The translations under genes were made by a program, and so were the position numbers. Source: Eudromia elegans (Eukaryota; Chordata; Aves; Tinamiformes; Tinamidae). Taken from it: a stretch of DNA of 64,000 nt. The notes beneath the pieces were generated by a model. The model worked only from the letters and a program-made list of their open reading frames with translations, had not been told where the DNA came from and did not search any database. Positions 26,501 through 38,800 of this stretch are shown here, piece by piece. The DNA is taken from the NCBI GenBank assembly GCA_003342815.1, contig PTEX01000060.1:2017849-2081848 (forward strand), read 5' to 3'. Within the stretch, counting starts at the first letter, position 1, and the number at the start of each line of letters is the position of its first letter.

Positions 26501-28399
26501 TGACTGGGTACCACAGCCTCCAAAGGTGTTTCTGAATCCTGAGTAACCATAGAAAATTCTTCAGTAATCTAGGGTAAATTTCTGTGAATATTAAATTGTC
26601 AGTGAAGGAAATAAAGAAATCAGGATGGAAGTCCTGGAATCAAGCTATATAGTTTTTTTCTATATTTTCTATATTTTTTCTGTATTTGTTATTATTCTTG
26701 AGCAGATAAATATTACTTATAATGAGCAACCCCTAACTCCCTGAGCAGTGACACCAATTTCAGTGAAACTGTTCAGGTCAGAAACCATCAGTCTTCATGT
26801 GTAGGAGGATATGATCTGGCCCTCCCCACTTGGGTATACATATACTCACAGAGAGAAGAAATTTTTAAAATATCCTACCCAGAAAACGGCAATTGGTGGC
26901 TGTTTTGCAGCTGTTTTCAAGACTAAACATTTTTTAAAAAGATAAAAGAGATTTTTTTTTGCATATATAATAAATGTTGATAGGCATGTCTTCCTTTTTC
27001 CCATTTTTTTGTTCTTTTTTTTTAAAAAAAACCCATATTACTGGTTAGGCCTTCCTTTGAACTAATATTTTCTGTACAAACACTGTCATTGGGGTCTTGG
27101 AAACAGGAATCTAATAGTGTTTGATGGCCATGCATGCTCAAGGCGCAACAGAGGTGGTAGAAGACAGGCTGCCTGTAACAGCATAAAAGCCAAATGAATA
27201 ATTCTGGGATATGTAGCACTCTGCACACTCCCACCACCACTACCGGTCTTGCAAACTCGTGTTAACAGTCCAGAGGACATGGTTCCCATCACCAGTGATC
27301 CAACTTTGATGGAGATTTAGCCATTAGTTGCTGTGTAATGAACCCAGAATTAGAGGCTGCAATGGGTTTTATCAAGCCGGCTGAAGTCTCTGCTCATTTT
27401 TCCACTGCTGCCTGTGTTGGATGTAGCAGCATCTGTGGCTGAGATAAGGCCTAAGCAGTTTATCAGGACTCCCTCTTCTCACTGTCTGAGTCCCAAGTGG
27501 GCATTTAATTTTTCCTGGAAAATAAACAATTACTTGAAGAAAAACCTTGATATATCCCTTCAGGATATGTTCTGTTGGTTGTTTGGCAAACCTGTTCCTT
27601 GCCTGCCATAAAGAGTCATTAGAAAGAGAAACATATATCAGAAAGAGCAGAGAAATGGGACTATTGCAGGCTTAACAGCAGGTGATTCCTTGCCAACTCT
27701 GCCAGTTATTAAAAGTGACATTTTACATTGATAAGCTGCCTGGCATCCTGTAGAACTTCAGAGCTCTCACTCTGCTGCACAGCTCACTTTTGTGCTTATG
27801 AAGAGGAGCAGGATAATTAAGCATCTCTTTGTGCACGACTGCGTTTCTGCCTCTTCAGAAGCAAAATGTACTGAAACTGGGGTATGACCTGACCACAGTT
27901 TAAACTGCCCTATAAACCTTTTGCACCAATCATCTGATTAATTCAGCTTATTAGCCAGTGTAGTATGAGATAGATGTATACACTGAGTTAGATACCTAGA
28001 AGTGCCAAATCTCCCTAACTTCACAAAGCACTGAGGATGCTTCATGTCTTCCATGAAACATCGAGAACCCCACAGGCTCAGGTCCTACGGACGTAAGTTG
28101 TTTCATCAGCTGTTGTTGTACAGTCTAGTCAAGCACAATAAAGCTCTCTAGGGGGTTTCCCTGGGCATATCACACCATCTGAGAGTGGTACAGCAGGAGA
28201 CAAATCAAGAGGATTGCAGCTGACATCTCTGTGAATAAACTGCTTGATTTATTTTATAAAGGGCAACTATTGTAAGACTCCTAATCCATAACAACCTAAA
28301 TAACATAAACAAACCTGTTCAATGAACTGTATTCATTCCTGAATGCCTTTTTTCCCTTGAAAGGAGAAACATCCTTACCTATTGAGGTCTTCCGCAGAG

Positions 28400-30070
28400 A
28401 ACTGGAAGAAGTCTTATATTTACAGCTCCTGGTCCTTATGAGGGACTTCAGCTATTTCAATATCTGCTGGTGAGGCACAAGAAATCTATGTCAGGACACA
28501 GGCTATCCAGGTGGTTTCTGGAGTGCTTTGATGGTAACTTTCTTACACAGCAGTTGGAAGAACTGGTGAGTGGAGATGCCCTGCTAGAAGCTCTAGGAAG
28601 AACTTGTAGGGAATGTGAAGACTGGGGGAAGTATTCATTGCAATGACCATGAGATGGTGAACTTCAGAATCCATCAAGAAGGGAAAAAAGCAAAAAGAGG
28701 GATCCTGGGCTTCAGGAAACCAGACACTGGCCTGTTAAGGGTCTTCTTGGAAGAATCCAAGGGGATCCAAGGAAAGAATGGAAGAGGTATCCAACGAAAT
28801 TGAATTATTTTCAAGGACCAACTCAAAGATGGTCCACTTTGATGGTCAGAAATCAAGCAAAGTTATTAGGAGATCTACCTGGATGAACAAGATGCTGCTA
28901 AGTAAACTCAGACACAAATGGAATTGTAGAAGAGGGACAAGTATAGATAGAAGACCGGGAGGTATATAGTGACAGTGTCCAAGCTTTGGAGTGTCACTTT
29001 GGAGTGAGGAAAGTCAAAGTCCAGGTGGAGTTGAATCTGTTGAGGGACTTGGCAGAAAAGAGAAAAGACTTCTACAGGTATCTCAGCAGCCAAAGCATAC
29101 TAGAGAAAATATAGGCCCTGTGCTGCATGGTACGGGGGGCCGGGTGAGAAAGGGGAAGGAAAAGTCCAAGGCACTCAATGTTTTGTTCTCCCGAAGCTTT
29201 GCTAGAAAGATGAGTCTTCAGGTAACCAGGCTCCTGAGACCAGATGGAAAGTTTAGAGCGAGGCCCTTCTACCCTCTGTGAAGGAGGATCAGATAGGGAA
29301 CACTTGAAAAAAATGGACAGACACAGGTCTGTCTGAGAGCGTGTAGCCATGAGTGCTGAGATAACTGGACAACGACATTGGAAAGCCACTCTTGTTTATT
29401 TTTAAAAGGTAATGGGACCTGTGAGAGGTTCCTTAGTATCAAATGAAAGAAAATGCCACTTGTATCTGCAAGACAGCCAAAGAGGAGGATCTAGGGAATT
29501 ATAGGGCTCTCCTCAGCCCCTGAGAAGGTGGTGGCAAAAACAATCCTGGAAACCATTTCCAAGCGTATGAAGGGCATGAACATAATCAGGAGTAGTCAGC
29601 GTGGATTCAGGAAGGGGAAATCGTGTCTGAAATTAATGAGAAGACTGGCTCAGTGAATAAAGGAAAAGCAGGGAGTGTTGTTCTTCTGGACTTCAGTAAG
29701 TTTTTCAGCACTGTCTCCCACAACAAGTTTACAGAAAACAGAGAAGTTTGGGGTAGATAAGTAGAGAGCTAAAGTGGACTGAGAAATGATTGAACTGCTG
29801 GGTTTGAAGAATTATGATCAGCAGCATGAAGTCCAGGTGGAGACCATTCACAGGTCATGTATCCCAAGGTTTAATAGTGGAGGCATTGCAGTTTAACTTC
29901 TAATAATCTAAATGATGGGACAAAGTGCAACCTCAGCAAGTTTGTAAACGATAGAAAACTGGAAGGAGTGGTTGATAGACCAGATGGTTGTGCTGCCACT
30001 CAGGGAGACCTGGAAAAATGGACTGACAGGAACTGCTGTGTAAGAACAATACAAGGTGAGCACCTTCTGC
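28400..30070 (+). mobile_element. Old, degenerate CR1 LINE (endonuclease end through RT)
   Basis: A recognisable CR1 pol backbone, riddled with stops and frameshifts. The end of the endonuclease domain is at about 28428-28470 (LVLMRDF...ICW, from the GDFN..DICW box). NDHEMVNFRI lies near 28640, the RT entry SQRGFRKGKSCL near 29597-29630, LDFSKFFSTVSHN near 29685-29725, and the active-site box, decayed to FVND, at 29941-29952. Homology fades near 30070. No 3' tail is seen, so this is a decayed internal fragment. The start boundary is approximate. Confidence 0.85.
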
Positions 30071-33000
30071 ATGAGCACCATTAGAAAATGGCAGTTTTCA
30101 AGAATCAAATCTACTTGAAATTTGATTTCAGAACTTCTTAATGCTACCTTCTTTAAGAATGCATTCTCTTTGGAGGACATAGTAGTCTAGGCTCCAAGCT
30201 TCTGTTATGAAGATTGTCGTAAGGCATGATACAGACAGCTGACTAATTGCTAGCTTAGTTTACATATACCTACCAGTAGCACTGAAGCTGCCTCTATCCA
30301 AGTCCCACAGTAATTCACAGCCCTTTGAGAAGGCTAAAACTGCCATATGCTCAGCTGCTTGGTCCAGTCTGTTGCTGGTAGCTCATAGTGGCAAGGCTGC
30401 AATGAATCTGAGAGTTCATTCTACAACTTTAGCAACTATTCTTACACTTTGCTTATTGAATCTGTGACCCAGTTATGCTCATTTGGAACTAGCACATTTC
30501 AGACTAATTCTATGCTGTATGATTCTCTCACTGCCATCTCGCCTCAGGGAGAAGATATTTTGCATTCTCCAGTGTATTACTGACCCCATGCTATTAAATT
30601 TTATCTATGACAGACATTCTGGTCCTTCCTCTTATTGCTTTTCAATTGGATTGGGTTCATGTACTCCCAGGTGACTGCTCCAATGCACCTGATGCAGAAC
30701 ACAGTGCAGTCCATCTAAAATTTTGCCTCGGGTTCCAAAGGACAGACTCTAACTTGAATTTTATTATGCCTATGTGAATCTATAACAAAATAAAAAAATG
30801 TCATTAGGAAATTCTTATTTTTAGAGGGTGTTGAAATAAATGTATTTGCATCCTGATACTAGAATTTAAATCAGCCAATAAGGAGAAAAAAAAATCAGAA
30901 TTCAGCCCAAGAGGGAGCAAAGGCATTTGAAGCTAACTATATTTTTTGAACCTGATGTTTACATGTGAGCAGTCACTGAAATATTGTGCTGAATATTCTT
31001 AGACTCATGTGCCATGCTTGAATTACTTGGTGGTCAGTAGGCAGAATCAGTCTGAGATCGAGGTACCTAAATTGAGCTATATAAGTGCTTATGCATCCAC
31101 TGATGTCCAGCATCCTAGTACAGTTAGTGGTGGTGTCAATGAGGACTTTCATTACAGCCCGTGACAATCTAGCCATTGCAGACTTTGTAAGTGCTTACTT
31201 TAGAATAAGCTGCATCTTCCTATAGGCTCCACTGACCAAATAAAAAAAAAAAGCATCATAGTTTCTATGCCATTATAGACTGGTTTTTAAATGAGTGAGA
31301 ATAATTGAGTGCAACTGTTGTAACTTATTTCAGAACAATAACTAGATATCTGACCATAAAAGCAAGCTAACTGGTATCTCCATTGCCTAAAGACTTGTTT
31401 GGGCATTCCTTGAGGGGCTGAGGGATCGTCCCTGATAAAGTGTATTTTCCACTAGGTTAATTATAAGTTAAGCAGTTCATAATTTAATCAGAGGAGCACT
31501 TTAGCTATGTGTGACAAGTCAATAATCATTGCACTATGGGTATGTTTGATGAGTCAATGCTAGTTTTTAATGAATATCTTATAATAAAAAGAACAGCTGG
31601 AATTGAAGAGAGGAAAATCTGAACTAATTAGGTCTTTCTTGTCTAAAAGTAAAATTGGGGAAAATGCACCATTTTGTTAAAATAATTTATTTCCCTGTAA
31701 GATATTATTCTGGCCATGATTAACCATTCTCATAATGAAGTTAAGTGAATACGCTGTGTTTGAAATGAGGTAGACAATATATAAATAAAAGATGAACTGT
31801 CTTCTTTGTAGTTCACAACTTAGTATTTGATTCACACCACAGGATTAATTTGGATATGGAAGTCTGCAAAAATAAAGGAGTAGAATTTCAATGCCTCTTT
31901 TTTTTTTTATTAGTCATAATTGGTCATAAAATAATGTTTAACATAAAAAATGGTTTGCAAATACATAGGTATGTATATACATGTGTAGCATATTTACAAT
32001 TTCTGTTGATTGTGATGTTATTTATATTGTATAATATTCAGTAAGATCCATGCAGTGGAATAGGCAAACCCCCTCAGAATTTTTAAGGTTATCACATATA
32101 ACAGTGATGACTATGCTATAAAAAATTAGATAATTAGATGGAGATCATTTAAGTACATATATTTCTCTTAATCTGGATCTAATTGCTTGACCAAGAATCA
32201 CTAAGGCTGATTTTTTACCCCATGGTTTAGTATCTCAGACTTTTTTTTTTTTCAGATATGGAGATAAAAACTCTGAGGCTCAGTCAGAATTATGGCTCCT
32301 TTCTTTGCTATATGCTATGTATATACATAGTGAACTGCTGAAAGCATAGCTGAATGCTGAATTTTATCACTTCTCTCAGAAGAAAAGGTCACAACTAACA
32401 TCAGAGAACAGTGAGAAATTCCTGAAAATTATCAATATAAACCAAATTTTGTTTTTATGTTGAAACTGACATAGTAATAATGTCCTATTTAATGAAATTT
32501 TCTTAAGTGCTCCTCTTTGTTAATAACAGAGATGTATAGAGTCTGAATCAGTTCCTGACAGTAGCAGTATTAAAACAGACAAAGTAGAAAGAGAGAGTAG
32601 GGATGACACTCAATATTGTGGCAAACAGAGCCATGGATTGATAGGGATCACAAAAGTGAAACAGTGTAGAACTTCATAGTGTCATGCGGTACTATTTTTT
32701 TATTATTATTTGTATATAATAAAGTTCAGAGCACACATTTTTACTAGAGAAAACACAGATAATTAAAATCTAAGCACTGAATCATCAACTAAGCTGACAG
32801 TATGTTTGTAGTATTCACTTGACATTGTTGAATTGGAGCAACAGAACAAGGGCTTGGAGACATCATCCTGCCTCCCTGCTTAACAAGTATCACCTGAGCC
32901 AGGGTAGCTATCTAATACAAATGCAAGCTAATATGGTTTAGAATAACCACCTTTAACTGCAGTCTAGGCTAAGAGTGATTATATTTGCACCGATTACAAG

Positions 33001-35160
33001 TCACTTCCTTGGACACCCTTGCAGCAAGTCATTGAGTCATGACAACTGGGCTGTGTGGCCAAAGGGTCAACCAAAGTTGTCACACGTGTCTCACAGTGAC
33101 AGTTCAAGACCAGGACCATCCCAAATGGTCCCACAGCAGTGCCAGCTGTCCTTGCAGGGGAGATGGAAGGATACACACTGCATGCATACCTCCTTGGTGC
33201 TTAGTCCTGCAAAGTCTATTATAGGGATCACATGCAGCTCCAGAGGTGGGGATGGTCCTGGAAGGAGATAGGGCCACTTCAGGGGTTAAGGCCTTATCCT
33301 ACTCCAGCAGGATTCAGCAGAGCATAGTCTATAAAAAGCAATTAACCACGGAGAAGGGGAGCTGGCAGTAGGAGATCTGGATATGGCTTCCAGCCAGCAA
33401 GACACTTCAACATGTGCTTCGCATTAACTTGGCGCATCATCCTGCTCAAGGCAATGGAGCCTCCTACACATTTAACCTGTATCTGAACATGCTTAACCCA
33501 TATCTGAACACCTCTCCAAGTGGGGGCCTATAACCCTACTGCCACCCCTGGGTGACCCTGGCTAAGCCTATGAGGAGCTCACTGTACCAGGGTTTTGCTG
33601 AGGCCAAGAATTTAGTCAGGTTCAAAGAAGAATTGGAAACTTAAACAAATAACATGATTATCCAGAGTTATTATAGCTAATGCTAACAAAAACTTTGGAA
33701 GGGAGGTAAAGCCTCGGGCTTCTGGGTGGAGGCCAATCTCTAGTTAAACTTACTAATAGTGTAAAACGTTCATGTAGGGGTGATTGTCTAAAACTTGCTT
33801 ACTGCTGTGCTTCGCACATTGCTCTCTGCCATTGCATGGTCACAGAAAGCTGAAAGATCGGATACAATTTCAGCTCTAGCATTTTTTTTTCATTTCATAT
33901 ATTGTTAATTTCTTTAACTTTGTTTTGGTTGGTTGGTTGGTCTTGTTTTTAACCTGTAAAATTTTCAAAGTTAGAGGGAACGTGTGAGTCCTTGCAAATA
34001 TTTGCCTACTGGAACCTCTCTGAAAATGATGATGCCATGAATGTGATATTCACATACAGCACAGGACCGGGTAGTAATGAAAACGATTTGAGTCACACCA
34101 AATCAGTAACTGATTGGAGTAGGGTGACTTCTTTGTAACATTGCTATATTTATGATGTCTCTAGCCAATGACACTGACTCTTTTAGGATTTTCCTTCCAA
34201 AAAGGACACAATTAGCAGCTTATCTTTGGAAAGAAAATATATCATATTGAAAAAAAAAAAAAGGATTCTTTTAAAAATAAAATAAATTCATGAAAAAAAG
34301 CCATTTTCTGCCTCAAACTTCACACTTCCACTTCATATATGTGTATATATATATACAAAGTTTTGTTTGATTTTAAAAATTGATTATAAAAGATTACCTC
34401 TCATAAATGTTGAAATGGTTCTCTAAATTCCTTGTCTACTAAAATTTAGCTTTTTGGTTAGATCGCAAACCTCTCCTGCCATTGCAGTACACACTTTCCT
34501 AACAACTTAATGAAATAAGATTTCAGTGTTTTTCTTCATTTCATCAGTAGCTATAGAAGCTATAAACATATTGATCCCTTCTAAGCAGTGGATAGGTGTT
34601 TCTAGTGAAGCTGCCTAATTAAAACTGCGACTGTATTTTTCATTTATAATATAGGGTTAATCGTGTCAGTAGAATGGTTTGCTCAAATTCAAAGAGTTTA
34701 ATTGTCTGCAAGCCTGGCATCACTTATTTTTGAAAACAGGGAACTGCTGAGACCCTGGCACTTATATTCCGTAATGCTGTTACGCCTTTATAACTTCTGA
34801 TTATCAGAGTCATGGGATAAATCTTCTGGATCTGGTTTGGATGCTTTGCATTTTAGATTCTTGTACTATGCAAAAAACAAAGCCTGAACTGTGTGCTGCA
34901 CTCAGTGGATATGAACATGTCTATACGTGCAGTCAGATGATTGGAAATGATTATGCTAGTGCAATTTAAAGATATTTAAATGGCAAATTAAAATATAATT
35001 AAATTCACACATCCCTCCTAGTGCAGACACATGTAAAGATACTCACATTGGCTAATCAAAACCAACTCACACCCTGAGTTAAAGCTACACTGGCTTAATT
35101 CCTGCACTTTAATGGAAAACCAGAAACTGAAAATTCTGTCCTTTTGCAATTACTAGGGTT
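30071..35160. other. CTSC-RAB38 intergenic region, second part
   Basis: AT-rich. A less AT-rich stretch near 33000-33600 holds a 21-bp duplication. A short AT/GT run lies at 34335-34356. No gene or diagnostic mobile element is seen. Confidence 0.6.
33472..33513 (+). repeat. 21-bp imperfect tandem duplication
   Basis: TTAACCTGTATCTGAACATGC followed by a second copy differing at a few positions, in a less AT-rich intergenic stretch (about 33000-33600) otherwise not recognised. Confidence 0.75.
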
Positions 35161-35167
35161 TTGAGCA

Positions 35168-35174
35168 CATGTGA
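35168..35174 (+). promoter_or_regulatory. M-box-like E-box (CATGTGA)
   Basis: CATGTGA within GCACATGTGA, about 450 bp upstream of the RAB38 start. This is the flanked E-box preferred by MITF, a known regulator of RAB38 in mammalian pigment cells. A motif match only; occupancy is inference. Confidence 0.35.
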
Positions 35175-35269
35175 AAATATATGGAAGACAATGAATAATA
35201 ATTCATTGCAGCAGGAGAAAGTGCTTCAGAAAAACATGCAAAGAAGCCCTGTGCTCACAGCGAGGAGTG

Positions 35270-35619
35270 AAGCAAGGAACGGGACTGCCCGTGACACCAC
35301 TTTTCATGCAAAGCCTCCAGCCCCTGCAGCCAGACTAATTCCAGACGCACCTCGCGCTGACCTTTACACACACGCACAAAACTCTCAGGGAGACTTTTCT
35401 TCTTTTCTTCCTTCCCCTCAAGCTCTTGTTTTCTTCCTCTTCCAGCAGGGCTGGCCGCTGGACCTGGCAATCTTGCTGTCGTGCGGAGGGGAAGAGCCTC
35501 CACCTACCTCCTCTTCCTCCCTCCCTGGTGCTTCACTCCCTCTCTGCCCCGGGGCTGGCAGGCATCCTCGGGCAGAGCATGCGAGTGCTTCACACGCAGC
35601 AGCTGTGGCCAGAGGAAGG
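35270..35619 (+). promoter_or_regulatory. RAB38: RAB38 promoter / 5' UTR, GC-rich
   Basis: The base composition switches from AT-rich to GC- and CpG-richer about 350 bp before the start codon and stays so through exon 1 (to about 35830). No TATA box is evident. The stretch probably contains the transcription start and 5' UTR. The frame in phase with RAB38 is open all through it. Confidence 0.5.
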
Positions 35620-35824
35620 ATGCAGAAGCCCGGCCAGAAGGAGCACCTCTACAAGCTGCTGGTGATCGGGGACCTGGGCGTGGGCAAAACCAGCATCATC
35701 AAGCGCTATGTCCACCAGAACTTCTCCCCACACTACCGGGCCACCATCGGGGTGGACTTCGCCTTGAAGGTGCTCAGCTGGGATGCTGAGACCGTGGTGC
35801 GGCTGCAGCTCTGGGATATAGCTG
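35620..35824 (+). CDS. RAB38: RAB38 coding exon 1 (P-loop, switch I)
   Basis: Residues 1-68 and the first base of Gly69. GC-rich. The start context is GAAGGATGC with A at -3. The N-terminus [12 protein letters not shown] is one residue longer than human. The donor G|GTGAGT at 35825 splits the Gly of WDIAG just before the catalytic Gln. Confidence 0.96.
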
Positions 35825-38800
35825 GTGAGTACAGGAGAGGAGCGGGTGTCCTCAAAGCTCTCCAGGGACGATACAAAATACAGTCCCAAACTTGTTTATG
35901 CCCATCTTACTGGTGCCTCTGCAGCAAGGGAGAGGAGGCTGAGCAGAGGGCACCTTTGCACAGCTTGGGATTTTGGAGTCCATCAGGTTCCCAGAGGAGG
36001 GGTGTCCAAATGAAATCCATCCTGTCTAATTTTTCTCTGGAGCCCTTAGACCCCAGGGGCGGCTCTGATGAAGGCACCAGTGCTTTCCCTGCCGCTGCTG
36101 CTCTTTGACTTGCCTCGTTAATCTAATAGTTCTCTGATGAGAGGCAGCCTGACAAGAATTTCACTTTATGTCTACTTAACATGGAAGAAGTGGCAGATTC
36201 ATCAAGATAGTTAAAAAGACTTTTATAGTAAAATAAAGATACTGCTGAATTACTTTATCAAAATATCTCCTTTTTTTTTTTTTTTTCTTTTTTTTCCGCC
36301 TTCTTTTCTTCCTTCCTTTGGCCAAAAGAAACATAAAAAAAAAGAAATTGGGCACACTTTAAAGAAAAATTATTTGTATTTTGCAGTAAGCCTGATTGTT
36401 AAAAATGTATCTATTCATGTTTTCATGTTTACTTGTCCTTGATGGCAATAGCAAGCAGAAAAAGGTAATTTATTCTTTATAGAGAGAAAAAGAATTCTAA
36501 GGTTCAGACATTCTTGCATGCGTGTTTATTAAAATGAAGATTTAACATTATTGCAGTGTTTCAGATTTTTTACTATCATACATTCTACTTCTAATTAAAA
36601 CCACAACTTTTTACCTCTTCCACCTCCTTTCCAAAGAAATAATCAATTTTGATTCAGTATATGAAATAAAAGTTATCACAATGGCATATTTTGCATGATA
36701 TAACTAATGATTTTTAATTAGCATGCTTAAGAAATGAAGCACAGTTCTATTGCAAAAGTTTACAGCAAGAAGGAGAGCCTTTTTACAACTCAACTAAATT
36801 AAGAAGTTATATTTGTAAATAGGTACTTACAAGAAAGGAAAATTGTATTAACTGTTAGGCAGTTATGCCAGCTTCTGGCCTGAACTGTGAGTTTATTGAC
36901 CAAGTCTGGAATTGCACCTGGTAAAACTAGTGAAATAATAAAATTTTTACCATTCTTATGGACTAAAGGAATGCCTTTCTTCTGCATTTAGCTGGCTCAT
37001 ATCTCAGTTCTGAATTTGGCACCAAGGTAACAAAACTTATGCAACAGTACTGCCTTATGCAAAGCTTAGATAACCCTTTTTTTTTTTTTTGACACATCAG
37101 TGTAGTCCTCTGATTTCTTGACAAGCCCAGTCTGCTTCTTTAAAAGCTGGAATAATGGGTAAAACTTTGCATTTATTCCTCACGAGTGGCTGATTATAAC
37201 AAATATGAATAATCCCAACAATACTTTTTTTTTTTTTTTTTTGCATGAGAGAAAGCATTTAATAGTAAAAAATTCTGAATGCATTTGGGGCTTAAAGAAT
37301 GTATTTTGCATGCCTTGTTTCAGAGATTTATTAAACTACTAATCATGTGCTGGCGGATCATATGATGTAGCTTTCAGTCAGGCTGCAGAAGCAATTACAC
37401 CGAGTTGTAGTGCTGAATGACTAGCATGCTTTCCGAGTTATCACACATGACAGAGAGAATTGCGGCACAGCACTAAATTTTGTATGAAATGTTCAATTCA
37501 GAGCATCTCCGTGAAGGTCAAGACAGCAGCCGCTAATAGCAGAGTTTCTGTCTCAGCTTTAATGACTTCTGTGTATGCAGTTTTAGCTGTTGATCACTGT
37601 AAAGAGAGAATAAGTTCTGGAAGCAACATGGAATTCAGATCAGTGATGCAAGTCATCATGAATAAAATATCAAGCTGATGAGGGGAAAAAAAGAGTTTAA
37701 AAATGAAAGAGAAATAAATCTGGAAGGAACAGGAGTATTTTATCCTAGTAGTGGCTGGTCACATTTCACTCTCAGGACAAGAGATGAAAAATAAATGTTA
37801 CACTCTTCAGAGCAGTCCCCTTCTTTAGGTAGAACCTATGTTACTAGGTTATATTTAGCCTTGTTGGTAACGCAATACCTTTTCTGTCTCAAATCAAACT
37901 GAAAGGGTTGGTTTAATATTTTGGACATCCTTAATTGAAGCAAATGAAACAAAATTACTGATGATGTCTCACCTTAGTGTATATACACATATATATACAT
38001 ATCTCAGGTATGATTTTGTCTTGCACTTCCTCTTCTTTCCCACTACTGTACAGATAATGAACAGAGCACCAAGTATAATGTGTGCTCTTCCTTCCATTCT
38101 ACTGGGTGCATCACTGGATATCAAGTAGTTTAAGAAGAAGAGAGATAAACAGTGAACAGAGAGGATAACTAAGCATTAGAGAACATAATTCAGAGATAAG
38201 GGAGATTCTGAATCACATAGCACTACTTTGAGACTCCATTTTTTAACAGGCAATATCTATTTATACTAAATATATGTTCATAAAACGTGAATAATTGGGT
38301 AAAACATCATGGTTTATGATGTTATGGTGTTTGTAACACCACATTGGCCATAAAATCAATGATTCATGTCTGATCTAGCAAAACATTTAGTGTTCCAGGT
38401 GACTCAACTTTCCTTACTTTTTTTGTGAGAGGAGATAAAATCTCCCCGTCTTATTTGCATCCCAGTACTCTCATTTTATTTCATTATACTGTCCTAAATT
38501 CTCTCTTTTGGTGTTTGTGTTCCTCAGGTCCTTGGAGTGTGCCATCCCCTCTTCGTATGTCTTTAAATCTTGCCCTTAGTTGCTCTTTTTTTGGGCCTTC
38601 TTATCCTTTTTTTTATGGCTTCTGTGTGAGCATCCTTTAACTTGCCAAGAGATTCCCCAAGAGAAAAACCTTCAAACAAACTCATATTTTAATGTAGCTC
38701 TTACAAGACCAAGGTTCTTGCACGCTTCTTTGCTACAAGTGGGTTGGTCTTGCAGGTGCAAAGATGGTCCATCTGCTTCATTGGAGGCATCCACATGGTA

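Larger units (their letters stand above)
18596..28399. other. CTSC-RAB38 intergenic region, first part
   Basis: AT-rich, with homopolymer runs at 19732, 20709, 21929 and 23504. The only longer open stretch is 23531-24095 (both strands), without recognised similarity. No gene is supported. Confidence 0.6.

Noticed and set aside
30973..31176. Stretch near 31.0-31.2 kb with GGTACCTAAATTGAGCTATA, reminiscent of old amniote interspersed repeats
   Set aside because: Too short and too diverged to assign to a family by eye.
35255..35889. Open frames on other frames and on the minus strand around RAB38 exon 1
   Set aside because: Shadows of the GC-rich exon; no independent start, domain or splice support.
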